A stretch of 64,000 nt of DNA, from positions 124,001 through 188,000 of the forward strand of contig JAEYPO010000030.1 in assembly GCA_023410595.1 (NCBI GenBank), given 5' to 3'. This document shows positions 43,394-51,869 of the stretch, piece after piece. The position numbers and the translations under genes were made by a program. The stretch is from Bacillota bacterium. GTDB lineage: Bacteria > Bacillota > Clostridia > Christensenellales > SZUA-584. The notes under the pieces are model-generated. The model was not told the DNA's origin. It ran no database searches and saw nothing but the letters and a program-made list of their open reading frames with translations. Within the stretch, counting starts at the first letter, position 1, and each line of letters begins with the position of its first letter.

Positions 43394-45007
43394 TTAAGTT
43401 AACGCTTTTCTTGTTATGACTCTGCCTGCGCCCTTAAGCAGCGAATCGTCGGCGACGCCGTTCTTTACGACATGGAGGCCATTTATAAAAACGTGGCATA
43501 TGCCTTGAGGGCGTGCAAGGGGATCACTGCCCGCGCCTGCGACGGCGGGGTCGAATACGGTCACGTCGGCGGCGAGACCTTTCTTAATGTAGCCACGGCC
43601 AGGTATGCCGAAACGGTCGGCCACAGCTCCCGACATCTTGCGCACCACCTTCTCAAGAGGAATGTTTTTATCGCGCGAGAGCGCTAAAAATTTAGGGAAG
43701 CACGAATACGCGGCCGCGTTCTGCACGCCTTTTTCCTCTATCCACGCGTCCGTCATATAGAGCGACGCCTCGTGCTTCGCGAGCTTTTCTATCAAAGTAT
43801 CGCTGTAATAGCGGTAAAGGTTGACGCGTCCCGTGCCGCCGCTCATTTCCACTACCTTTATGTAAGCGTCGAGTTCGCTCGTCTTCTGCTCCGCCGCTAT
43901 CTCGCTTATGCGTTTGCCGCAGATGTCTTCGCTTTCCTCGCCCGCCCAAGCTACCTGCATATCTGAAAAGTCGAACCCGAGCGCTTGCTTCGTTACGCCT
44001 ATTTCAAACGCGAGCCTTGCCCTGATAATCGGACGCCTCCGCTTTTCAGAAGGCAGCGAAAGATACCAGCTGGGGAGTACGACAGTTATCACCGACACGC
44101 CAAATGTCATGGAATATATATCAAAAGCGATATCGACGCCCTGCGCCCTCGCCTTGCTTATCAGCTCTAAGCACTTGTCCGCCGTCTTCCATGTGGCGGC
44201 GCCCACGAATATGAGATGGGAATACTGCAGCTTTACACCGGTGCGGCGCGCTATGTCTATCATCTCTTTCAGCGCGCGTATGTTATGCGCTTCGCCGCCT
44301 ATAGACGGACTGTAAGACGTGGACGCCGCGGAAAGCGCCCGCGCGTGCACGGTTAGTATTCCGCCGCGCTTTGCGGTGAGCCTTGCCGCCTCCTCAAGCT
44401 CGGCCGTGGACGAATACCGCTCGGGTTCGTACATCAAGCCAAACGACAGCCCGAATACTCCTTCGTCAAACGACTGCTCTATTTTCGCGTTTCTCTTCGC
44501 CGTTTCCTTTTCACTAAGCGGCCGGTTCTCATAGCCCGCGAGCCCTAAACGTATCGTGCCGTGGCCCTGCAGCGGTATTATATTGAGGGGCGCGCGTTTT
44601 GCCGCCTCGGCACGCCATCCGGAGAACGACGAGTAATCGCCGGGTATTTCGTCCATTTTGAATATGCCGCTGCCCATCAGAGCAAGGTGCGGCGTACCCG
44701 CTTCAAATCCGAACGGGGACGTGCCGCAGTTTCCCGTGACCTGTGAAGTTATCCCCTGCTCCGCGAACGTCCTGAAATAGGGCACGGGGTCCTTTCGGAC
44801 CGCGAACCAGTCGTTATGCGAATGTGCGTCTATAAAGCCGGGCGCGATTACCTTCCCGGCGCAGTCAATTTCCGCGCAGTCAAGGCGCTCGTTTATTTCA
44901 CCTTTAAGTATATCGCGTATGACGCCGCCCGCGACGACTATCGAGCCGATATACGGGGCGTTGCCAGTGCCGTCGATCACGGTGCCGTTTTTCAGCAGAA
45001 CGTTCAT
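43394..45007 (-). CDS. N-acyl-D-amino-acid deacylase (D-aminoacylase family)
   Basis: A 537-residue amidohydrolase that removes the acyl group from N-acyl-D-amino acids. Seen: HSHND metal ligands near residue 63-67, the Cys ligand in VTGNCGTSP (about 92-98), the later His ligands in LTVHAR and QYSHL, an active-site Asp in YMTDAW, and the C-terminal PGRGYIKKGLAADVTVFDP typical of the family. I start at ATG 45007 with GGAGG upstream; four more codons are open before it. The enzyme may salvage D-amino acids from peptidoglycan or peptides. It stands alone. Confidence 0.9.
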   Translation of the reverse strand: MNVLLKNGTVIDGTGNAPYIGSIVVAGGVIRDILKGEINERLDCAEIDCAGKVIAPGFIDAHSHNDWFAVRKDPVPYFRTFAEQGITSQVTGNCGTSPFGFEAGTPHLALMGSGIFKMDEIPGDYSSFSGWRAEAAKRAPLNIIPLQGHGTIRLGLAGYENRPLSEKETAKRNAKIEQSFDEGVFGLSFGLMYEPERYSSTAELEEAARLTAKRGGILTVHARALSAASTSYSPSIGGEAHNIRALKEMIDIARRTGVKLQYSHLIFVGAATWKTADKCLELISKARAQGVDIAFDIYSMTFGVSVITVVLPSWYLSLPSEKRRRPIIRARLAFEIGVTKQALGFDFSDMQVAWAGEESEDICGKRISEIAAEQKTSELDAYIKVVEMSGGTGRVNLYRYYSDTLIEKLAKHEASLYMTDAWIEEKGVQNAAAYSCFPKFLALSRDKNIPLEKVVRKMSGAVADRFGIPGRGYIKKGLAADVTVFDPAVAGAGSDPLARPQGICHVFINGLHVVKNGVADDSLLKGAGRVITRKALT

Positions 45008-45251
45008 GGATACCTCCAACGTATGAAATTATCGCGTTTTGCTCGGCGCGGATGAAAAAAGCGCATGGACAGTTGATGAACGGGATGCGGAATATTATCG
45101 CTTACAGTTTATCACATGGACAGGGAATATCAAGAGGCTCTAAAACCTTACCATGGCCGCACGGCATATATAACAATGACGAGCACCATAATAAAAGCCG
45201 GTATGAAGAACGAGAGGGGATAAACAAATACCGCTGTACTGTGCTTATAAG

Positions 45252-46184
45252 TCATCGCACGTTCGTCTCCTTTACTATGTATATGGGCCTCCTTCTTACC
45301 TCAAGGTGCGTTTTGGCTAGATAAAGCCCCAGTATGCCGGTGCAGAAAAGCTGCGCGCCGCCCACGAAGAACACGGCGCACAGCGCGGATGTAAGCCGCG
45401 GAAACGAGCCGTAGCACGCCGCCTCTATAACAACTACGATAAGCAGCGCAAAAGCCAGTAAGCAAAACAGCGCGCCCAGCGCCGAAGACAAATACAGCGG
45501 CGCGGAAGAGAACGACGCTATGCCGTCGAGCGAATAGCATATAAGCTTTCCGGGCGACCATGCGGACTTGCCGGTCCTACGCTCCTGGCTCCCGCACTCT
45601 ATCCATTTCGTCCGGAAGCCGACCCAAGAGTATATGCCCTTCAAAAAGCGGCTGCGCTCTCTCATCTCGAGTATTGAGTTTACTACCTGCCTCGTCACAA
45701 GGCGGTAGTCCAGCGCGCCTTCCGTGAATTTAACTTTCGATATACTGTTTATCAGCCTAACAAAGGTACGCGAAAAGAACAGCCGCGTTCGCGGTCCGCC
45801 GCCGCCCGGGGCGCGCTTTGCGGCGACGCAGTCATACTCGCCCGTCTTAATAAGGCCGTACATTTCTTCAACAAGCTCGGGCGGATACTGTAAGTCCGCG
45901 TCCATTACAGCGACATAATCGCCGCACGCGTGCTCGAAGCCCGCATACATTGCCGCTTCCTTGCCGAAGTTGCGCGAGAAAGATATAAACTTTACGCGGC
46001 TGTCACGTTCGCCAAGGCTTCGCAGCACATCAAGCGTTGAGTCGCCCGAGCCGTCGTCGACGAATATAAACTCGAACTCTGCCTGCCCGCTCATTTTTTC
46101 CGTTACGGCGGTGAGTACGTTCATAAACAGCGGCACGGCCTGCTCCTCGTTATAGCAGGGTACTACTATAGAGATAACGTCCAT
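45252..46184 (-). CDS. GtrB/DPM1-like family 2 glycosyltransferase
   Basis: A 310-residue enzyme that probably moves a sugar from a nucleotide donor to undecaprenyl phosphate. Seen: ISIVVPCYNEE (about 4-14), FVDDGSGDST (about 41-50), FSRNFGKEAAMYAGF (about 69-83), DADLQYPPELV (about 96-106) and two C-terminal membrane helices (about 232-260 and 268-292). The final helices fit the DPM1/GtrB group. Its ATG overlaps the stop of a broken gtrA (TAATG), the usual partner that flips the lipid-linked sugar. No further surface-glycan genes are near. Confidence 0.9.
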   Translation of the reverse strand: MDVISIVVPCYNEEQAVPLFMNVLTAVTEKMSGQAEFEFIFVDDGSGDSTLDVLRSLGERDSRVKFISFSRNFGKEAAMYAGFEHACGDYVAVMDADLQYPPELVEEMYGLIKTGEYDCVAAKRAPGGGGPRTRLFFSRTFVRLINSISKVKFTEGALDYRLVTRQVVNSILEMRERSRFLKGIYSWVGFRTKWIECGSQERRTGKSAWSPGKLICYSLDGIASFSSAPLYLSSALGALFCLLAFALLIVVVIEAACYGSFPRLTSALCAVFFVGGAQLFCTGILGLYLAKTHLEVRRRPIYIVKETNVR

Positions 46185-46329
46185 TATTTCAGCGCCTTCT
46201 TTCTGAATACAAGCGCCTTGCTGAATACGCAGTTGAGTATTACGACACGGCGCCGATCGTCAATGCGCCGAATAAAAGATACAGCGCTATATCGCGCGCT
46301 TCGCCGGTAAACCAGTTTTTCGTTTGCAT
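46184..46329 (-). pseudogene. Internally deleted gtrA-like flippase remnant
   Basis: From ATG 46329 the frame reads MQTKNWFTGEARDIALYLLF and GALTIGAVS, the first membrane helix of a GtrA protein, then stops. A different frame then gives VVILNCVFSKALVFRKKALK, the typical end of GtrA, and stops at 46184. About 60-70 residues in between are gone and the frames do not match. GtrA proteins are normally about 120-140 residues with four helices. The end overlaps the start of the glycosyltransferase, so the operon order is preserved although this gene is dead. Confidence 0.55.
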
Positions 46330-46464
46330 TAAGCCCCTTTGTACGGGCTGAACAGTTTATGCACACACGAAGTTACACTATTCAATGAAAGTATATTCGA
46401 GGCGGGAGAGAAACATGATTATTGGTTAAGGAGAATTTTTATTTGATATGCCTTGAAATGCTAT

Positions 46465-47505
46465 TTAAGAGTACAGCAGCAGCACATCCTTTGGCGCGAC
46501 GCCCAGCCGCGCAGTAGCGGCTTCCGGCCTGTCGCGCTTTGCCATGCGCCACCATACGGGGTCGCTGCCGCTCTGTCCTTCGTACACAAACTTTACCGTC
46601 CACTCAAACGGCTCTTCTATCTCGTCCACGATGCGGATGGGGAACGCGTTTTCCGGCGTGTCCGTGCTGAAATGATGCGCGCGTATGCCGACGGCGCAGA
46701 GGCCCTCGCCGACGGGCCTGCCAGCATCCAGCGTTACGCCCCAGGCAGGCACCCATACAAGCGTATCTCCCGCCTTGCTGGCGGCCGCAATGTTCTTGCA
46801 GCCCGTAAGCGCCGCGCCGGCGCGCGTGTGCGGGTCCGCGAATATATCCTTAGTCTCGCCCATGCCCTTTAAACGCCCTTCGTCCATTATGGCGAGCGTA
46901 TGACAGAGCTTATAAGCTTCGTCGCGGCTGTGCGTTACCAGCAGCGTGTCCTTGCCAAAAGCCTTTAGTATATCCCAAAGCTCCGCCGCGAGTTGGTCTT
47001 TAAGGTGACTGTCCAGCGCGCTCAGCGGCTCGTCCAGCAAAAGCGCCTCCGGCTGCCCCACGAGTATGCGGGCCAGCGCGGCCCGCTGCTGCTGTCCCCC
47101 CGATAGCTGGTACGGGCGGTGCTTGCCGAGGCCACCCAGGCGCATACGTTCCATTATTCCCGCGACGGCTTCCCTGCGCGCAGTTCTGTCCTTCTCGTGG
47201 CACAGGCCGCAGGCTATGTTCTGCTCCACCGTCATGTTGGGGAACAGCGCGTAGTTCTGAAAAAGATACCCCACCCGCCGTTTCTGAGGAGGCAGGTTTA
47301 TACGCTTCTCGCTGTCAAAAAGCGTGTTGCCGCCAAGTATTATACTTCCTTTGTCGGGCGTAATAATGCCCGCCACGCACTTAAGCGTCAGCGTTTTGCC
47401 GCAGCCCGAAGCGCCGAGCAGCCCCGAGACGCCCTTTTTCGATTCGAACTCTAAGTCGAGTGTAAAGTCGCCGAGGCGCTTTTTTATGTTTACGTAAAGG
47501 CTCAT
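46465..47505 (-). CDS. modC: Molybdate ABC transporter ATP-binding protein ModC
   Basis: A 346-residue importer ATPase. Seen: Walker A GASGCGKT (about 32-39), Q-loop in GYLFQNYALFPNMT, signature LSGGQQQR, Walker B LLLDEPLSALD and H-loop VTHSRDEA, then a C-terminal MOP/TOBE-like region (about 235-345, with GIRAHHFSTD). The ATG at 47505 overlaps the modB stop by four bases (ATGA). It is the last gene of the molybdenum operon. Assignment to molybdate rather than sulfate rests on the ModA/ModB neighbours and the cofactor genes. Confidence 0.92.
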   Translation of the reverse strand: MSLYVNIKKRLGDFTLDLEFESKKGVSGLLGASGCGKTLTLKCVAGIITPDKGSIILGGNTLFDSEKRINLPPQKRRVGYLFQNYALFPNMTVEQNIACGLCHEKDRTARREAVAGIMERMRLGGLGKHRPYQLSGGQQQRAALARILVGQPEALLLDEPLSALDSHLKDQLAAELWDILKAFGKDTLLVTHSRDEAYKLCHTLAIMDEGRLKGMGETKDIFADPHTRAGAALTGCKNIAAASKAGDTLVWVPAWGVTLDAGRPVGEGLCAVGIRAHHFSTDTPENAFPIRIVDEIEEPFEWTVKFVYEGQSGSDPVWWRMAKRDRPEAATARLGVAPKDVLLLYS

Positions 47506-48173
47506 GACGCCCGCCTCCCCCGCTTGCTTTTGCGCTCCAAAAGGTTCACGGCAAGCAGCACCACCGCGCTGATGGCAAGGTTTACAAGCACCCACTTCAG
47601 CGCGCCCGCATCGTCGTTAGTGCGCCAAAGCTGATAGACCGTCGTGGATATCGTCGCCGTCCTGCCGGGCGTATATCCTATGAGCATACTCGTCGCTCCG
47701 TATTCGCCGAGCGCCCGTGCAAAAGCGAGCACCGCTCCTGCCAGTATGCCCTGCCTGCATGCGGGCATGCGTATGCGCCAGAATATGAACGTATTGGAAA
47801 GCCCCAGAGTCTTGCCGCTCCAGCCGAGCGTCTCGTCAAAGCTCTCAAACGCGCCGCGCGCCGTGCGGTACATCAGCGGAAACGCCACTACGGACGCTGT
47901 AAGTATGCCTCCATACCACGTCATAACGAACTGTATCCCAAGCTGCTGCAAAAACTGCCCCACCGGATGCCGGAGGCCGAAAAAGAGCAGCAAAAACCAG
48001 CCGCATACCGTGGGCGGAAGCACGAGCGGCAGCGTCAGTATGACGTCAAGTACGCCTTTTAGCGCGCGGGGCAGCCGCGCCACGTAATATGCAAAAAGTA
48101 TTCCTGTAAAGAACACGACTACGCCCGACACTACGGCGATCCTTAAGCTGTTCCAAAGCGGGTACCAGTCCAT
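47502..48173 (-). CDS. modB: Molybdate ABC transporter permease ModB
   Basis: A 223-residue membrane protein with five to six helices. Seen: MDWYPLWNSLRIAVVSGVVVF at the start, LPLVLPPTVCGWFLL (about 46-60), and the EAA loop ARALGEYGATSMLIGY (about 152-167) that docks on ModC. These are standard ModB blocks. It is separated from modA by 246 bases containing a hairpin repeat, but the direction and function agree with one operon. Confidence 0.95.
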   Translation of the reverse strand: MDWYPLWNSLRIAVVSGVVVFFTGILFAYYVARLPRALKGVLDVILTLPLVLPPTVCGWFLLLFFGLRHPVGQFLQQLGIQFVMTWYGGILTASVVAFPLMYRTARGAFESFDETLGWSGKTLGLSNTFIFWRIRMPACRQGILAGAVLAFARALGEYGATSMLIGYTPGRTATISTTVYQLWRTNDDAGALKWVLVNLAISAVVLLAVNLLERKSKRGRRAS

Positions 48174-48320
48174 TTATAAGTCTCCATTAGCATAAAGTTT
48201 GACTGCGCTGTACTGACGCAATGACATAAATACTTTTTTAACAGTCTCCACGCGGTCAAGGACCGCTCTTGGGCGCGCCAAAGTTCCTTTCCCCTTGACG
48301 TACGAGGCCTCATACCTCTC

Positions 48321-48343
48321 GTAGGGGCGTCCTGTGGACGCCC
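48321..48343. repeat. Intergenic hairpin repeat of the GTAGGGGCG family
   Basis: GTAGGGGCG leads into GGGCGTCC-TGT-GGACGCCC (48325-48343), an 8-bp perfect stem. It has the same design as the copy at 37824-37845 with changed stem bases. It lies between modA and modB and may act as a partial terminator or RNA-stability element that lowers modBC expression relative to modA. Confidence 0.6.
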
Positions 48344-48419
48344 GTCATCTATCGCCACATTATGGCGGCTAAAATACCGCCCTTGCAAGCCGTGATGCCT
48401 CTTACCTCTTCTGTCATAA

Positions 48420-49337
48420 TCAGGCCACGGGACTGAATCCTACCTCTTTAAATACGTTTATGCATTCGTCCGTCTTCAGGTAATCGAGAAACGCCTGTGC
48501 CGCTTCCTTTTGCTTGCTTATGTTAAGCACCGCCGCGGGGTAAATTACCTGCCCGCACATTTCGGCCGTAGCGCTGTCCACGACCTCAAGCCCCGCGCTG
48601 CAGGCGTCCGTGCAGTATACGACGCCGCAGTCCACGCTCGCTTCAATAACCTGCGTCGTCACTTCCTTGACGTTGGAGCCGTATGTAATGGAGCCCGCGT
48701 CAGCGAGCTTTTTCTCGTCGAGCTTGTAATAGGCGAGTATCTTCTGCGTGTACTGCCCCACCGGCACGTCGCTGTTGCCCATAGCCATCAGTATGCCGCC
48801 CTCTTTCAATTTCCCGGCCAATTCGCCGAAGCTCTTTATATCTTTATGGTTGTCCTTGGGAACTACGAGCGCGACCTTGTTTTCAAGTATGTTTACGCGC
48901 GTGCCCTGCTCTACAAAGTCGAGCCCGTCGGGGTTGTCGTCGCCGCTCCTGGAAGAATCGAGCTGGTTCATCTGCTTCTGTGCGGCGGATATGAACACGT
49001 CGCATTCCGCGCCTTCCTGTATCTGTGTCTTAAGTGTGCCTGAAGAGTCGAAGTTAAACGTGAGCGTTACGCCTGGCGCTACAGACTTGTACATCTCTGC
49101 GATATTTGTGAACGTCTCGGTCATGCTCGCCGCCGCGAACACCGTAAGCTCGACGTGCTCAGCGCTTTGTGAAGGCGAGGGCGATACTGTGGCTGCCGAG
49201 GTTTCCGGCGAAGCAGAAGGATTATCTTCCGCCGCGCCGCTAGCCGAAGGGGCGGGCTGTACGCAGGCAGCAAGCACCAGCGCCATCAGCAGCGCCAGCA
49301 AGAGGCCCGCAATTTTTATTGCGTTCCATTTTATCAT
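48420..49337 (-). CDS. modA: Molybdate ABC transporter substrate-binding lipoprotein ModA
   Basis: A 305-residue lipoprotein. Seen: signal peptide with lipobox VLAAC (Cys about residue 25), a Ser/Pro/Ala-rich linker (about 28-60), then the binding domain starting ELTVFAAASMTETFTNIAE, with FNFDSSGTLKTQIQEGAECDVFISA and GVVYCTDA, which carry the usual oxyanion-binding Ser and main-chain contacts. It binds molybdate (or tungstate) outside the membrane and delivers it to ModBC. AGGAG lies upstream of the ATG. It follows the MOSC-MogA gene by about 100 bases. Confidence 0.93.
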   Translation of the reverse strand: MIKWNAIKIAGLLLALLMALVLAACVQPAPSASGAAEDNPSASPETSAATVSPSPSQSAEHVELTVFAAASMTETFTNIAEMYKSVAPGVTLTFNFDSSGTLKTQIQEGAECDVFISAAQKQMNQLDSSRSGDDNPDGLDFVEQGTRVNILENKVALVVPKDNHKDIKSFGELAGKLKEGGILMAMGNSDVPVGQYTQKILAYYKLDEKKLADAGSITYGSNVKEVTTQVIEASVDCGVVYCTDACSAGLEVVDSATAEMCGQVIYPAAVLNISKQKEAAQAFLDYLKTDECINVFKEVGFSPVA

Positions 49338-49438
49338 TATCCAATTCTCCTGTTTATAACTTTGTAAAGCGCCCTTAGTATTCCATACGCGTTATATTTT
49401 TTACAACTCGGCGGTAAAGCTTATGTCGGATCAAGTGC

Positions 49439-50374
49439 TTAAGTACGTCCGCAGTCTCCGGCCTCGTCCCGCAGCAAATCGTGCGCGTGAGGAAGCGTAT
49501 CCATTATGAAGCCCAAACATTCCCCGCAGGCTTTCGGGCTGCCCGGAAGGTTTATTATCAGCGTCTTATTCCTTATAACGCTGACGCCCCGCGAAAGCAT
49601 TGCGCGATTTGTGATTTTCATCGAATACGACCTCATCGCCTCGGCGATGCCGGGCGCATTCTTCGTCGCGGCTTCCATCGTCGCCTCGGGCGTTATATCT
49701 CTCGGCGCAAAACCCGTGCCGCCCGTCGTCAGTATCAAATCGAGCTGCCGCTGATCCGCAAGGCTTATAAGCAGCTGCTTGAGCATATCTTTGCTGTCGG
49801 GTATGAGGGGAGTCTCGACCACCTCGTAACCCGCTGCTTTAAGCCGAGCGGCTATCCCCGGCCCGCTTTTGTCCTCGCGCTCGCCCCGGCTGCACCTGTC
49901 GGAAAGCGTAATGACGGCGGCCTGATAAGGGCGCGCGCCCTCGCGCTGCTGTATAGTCATCTCGTCTCCTACGCTTATCGTCCCGCCCTTTACTACGCGG
50001 GCAAACACTCCCTCGCGCGGCATTATGCAGTCTCCCGCCGCTTTATATATCGCGCAATGGCTGTGGCATTCCTTGCCTATCTGCGTCATCTTCAGCAGCA
50101 CTTCGCCGCACTTTAGCAGCGTGCCCACGGGCAGCGCCCGAAAGTCGATATCATCCACGACGAGGTTTTCGCCGAACGCGCCGTACTCCACATTCGCTCC
50201 CTTAGAGCGGAACGCTTCTATACTGCGGGCGGATATAAGGCTTATCTGCCTGTGCCAGTCCCCGGCGTGAGCGTCGCCTTCTATGCCCCAATTCTCTATG
50301 AACTCAGCGCTTTTAACGCACGTTTTCTGCGTGCCGCGCTTTTCGCTTACTGCTATAGCCGCGACCCTTGCCAT
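49439..50374 (-). CDS. MOSC domain fused to MogA/MoaB-type molybdopterin adenylyltransferase
   Basis: A 311-residue two-domain protein. Residues 1-145 form a MOSC domain (GIEGDAHAGDWHRQISLIS, FGENLVV, and GKECHSHCAIY with the conserved Cys). Residues 150-305 form a MogA/MoaB domain (AVITLSDRCSRGEREDKSGP, LILTTGGTGFAPRDITPEAT and NLPGSPKACGECL). The second half would adenylylate molybdopterin before metal insertion; the MOSC part may carry or sulfurate the cofactor. The ATG lies two bases after the moaA stop, with the ribosome-binding site GGAGGG inside moaA. This fusion occurs in other Clostridia. Confidence 0.93.
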   Translation of the reverse strand: MARVAAIAVSEKRGTQKTCVKSAEFIENWGIEGDAHAGDWHRQISLISARSIEAFRSKGANVEYGAFGENLVVDDIDFRALPVGTLLKCGEVLLKMTQIGKECHSHCAIYKAAGDCIMPREGVFARVVKGGTISVGDEMTIQQREGARPYQAAVITLSDRCSRGEREDKSGPGIAARLKAAGYEVVETPLIPDSKDMLKQLLISLADQRQLDLILTTGGTGFAPRDITPEATMEAATKNAPGIAEAMRSYSMKITNRAMLSRGVSVIRNKTLIINLPGSPKACGECLGFIMDTLPHAHDLLRDEAGDCGRT

Positions 50375-50376
50375 GC

Positions 50377-51342
50377 TTACCCTCCGATCTCGTTCATCAT
50401 CCTATATTCCGTCATTCGCTCCTTATCCGAAAAGCAGTGCGCCGACGGCTTGGCGTATACCGCCTGCGCTATAGCCTGCGCAAGTTCTTTGTCACCGGCG
50501 CCGCTCCTCAGCAGTGCGCGCAAGTCCACGGCGGCGTCATAGCAGAGGCACGGCTTGAGCATGCCGGTGCTTGTGAGCCGTATGCGGTTGCAGCTCGCGC
50601 AGAACTTATGAGTGTTCGCGCTTATAAAGCCTATGCGCCCGGTAAGCCGACTGCTCGCGTAGTATACCGCCGGGCCGTTCCCGCGCTTTTCGTCCGTATA
50701 GCCTAAGTCCGGATAAACCGCCTTTAGCCGCTCAAGCACCGCGGCGCTGTCCGGCCCTTTCAGAGCCCTGCCGTAGCCCAATGGCATCAGCTCTATAAAC
50801 CGTACGTCCACCGGCATGTCACGCGCGAGCGCAGCCAGAGGAAGAAACTCGCTATCGTTGCTGTCGAGCATCACGCAGTTAACCTTTGTCCTTATGCCGC
50901 TTTTGGCGCACTGCGCGACGACAGCGAGTACTTCGGCCGCCATGCCTGCGCCCGTTATCGCTTTGTATTTTTCCGCGTCCGCGGCGTCAACGCTTATATT
51001 AACGCCGTCTATACCCGCACTGATAAGCTCGGACAGCACTCCGGACAGCATAGTGCCGTTCGTCGTTACCGTTACGCATTCGACGCCGGGCTGCGCTTTG
51101 AGCCGCGCAATGAAGTCCGTCGCGCCTTTGCGCACGAACGGCTCTCCGCCCGTAACTTTGAATTTGTTTATACCGAGCGTTATCGCCGCGCGGCATACCT
51201 GCAGTATCTCCTCGTAGCTAAGTATGTCGCTGTGAGGTATTTTGGGCAGCGGGCAGGGCATGCAGTATTTGCAGCGCAGATCGCACCTGTCGGTAATGGA
51301 TATCCTCATGTAGTCGATACAGCGCCCCGACTTGTCTTTCAC
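50377..51342 (-). CDS. moaA: GTP 3',8-cyclase MoaA
   Basis: A 321-residue radical SAM enzyme that converts GTP to 3',8-cyclo-GTP, the first step of molybdopterin synthesis. Seen: CDLRCKYC (about 18-25) for the SAM cluster, TGGEP (about 64-68), the second cluster motif FCASCNRIRLTSTGMLKPCLC (three Cys) and the C-terminal GG that is required for activity. It overlaps moaC by four bases (ATGA). Length is normal for the family. Confidence 0.96.
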   Translation of the reverse strand: MKDKSGRCIDYMRISITDRCDLRCKYCMPCPLPKIPHSDILSYEEILQVCRAAITLGINKFKVTGGEPFVRKGATDFIARLKAQPGVECVTVTTNGTMLSGVLSELISAGIDGVNISVDAADAEKYKAITGAGMAAEVLAVVAQCAKSGIRTKVNCVMLDSNDSEFLPLAALARDMPVDVRFIELMPLGYGRALKGPDSAAVLERLKAVYPDLGYTDEKRGNGPAVYYASSRLTGRIGFISANTHKFCASCNRIRLTSTGMLKPCLCYDAAVDLRALLRSGAGDKELAQAIAQAVYAKPSAHCFSDKERMTEYRMMNEIGG

Positions 51343-51854
51343 TGTGCGCTCTCCTCGTATCGTACGTCGCCGCTCTTGCCGCCCGACTTCTCCACCAGCC
51401 GTACGCTGTGTATCTCCATACGTTTATCAATCGCTTTGCACATGTCGTATACGGTGAGCAGCGCTGTTGTTACGCCTGTGAGAGCTTCCATCTCCGCGCC
51501 CGTTTTACCGTCGCATTTTACTGTGCAGCGCGCCTCAATATCGCGCGTTTCGGGCAGCATTACAAACTCGACGCCGCAGCAGGTGAGGCTTAATGTATGG
51601 CAGAGCGGTATCAGCTCGCTCGTACGTTTCGCGCCCATTATGCCCGCAACCTGCGCGACGCTCAGTACGTCGCCTTTCTTTACGGCGCCTCTTTGCACTG
51701 CGGCCAAGCACTCGGCGCTCATGCGTATGCGGCCTGCCGCTACCGCCCTGCGCTGCGTTGCGTCCTTGCCGCCCACGTCCACCATCACGGCGCTTCCGCT
51801 TGCATCAATATGAGTAAAGGGATTATCGCCCTTAAGTATATCCTTTTTATCCAA
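51339..51854 (-). CDS. moaC: Cyclic pyranopterin monophosphate synthase MoaC
   Basis: A 171-residue enzyme that turns cyclo-GTP into cyclic pyranopterin monophosphate. Seen: THIDASGSAVMVDVGGKDATQR at the start, ELIPLCHTLSLT (about 81-92) and the C-terminal TGVTTALLTVYDMCKAIDK with the catalytic Lys and Asp. The start is a TTG at 51854 with AAAGGA upstream. Order moaC-moaA with a 4-base overlap shows tight coupling of the two enzymes, which act in sequence. Confidence 0.96.
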   Translation of the reverse strand: MDKKDILKGDNPFTHIDASGSAVMVDVGGKDATQRRAVAAGRIRMSAECLAAVQRGAVKKGDVLSVAQVAGIMGAKRTSELIPLCHTLSLTCCGVEFVMLPETRDIEARCTVKCDGKTGAEMEALTGVTTALLTVYDMCKAIDKRMEIHSVRLVEKSGGKSGDVRYEESAQ

Positions 51855-51869
51855 CGCTTATCGTCCTTT

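Noticed and set aside
45020..45251. Small ORFs between the glycosyltransferase and D-aminoacylase
   Set aside because: No ribosome-binding site, no family features; the frames are short and mostly antisense extensions.
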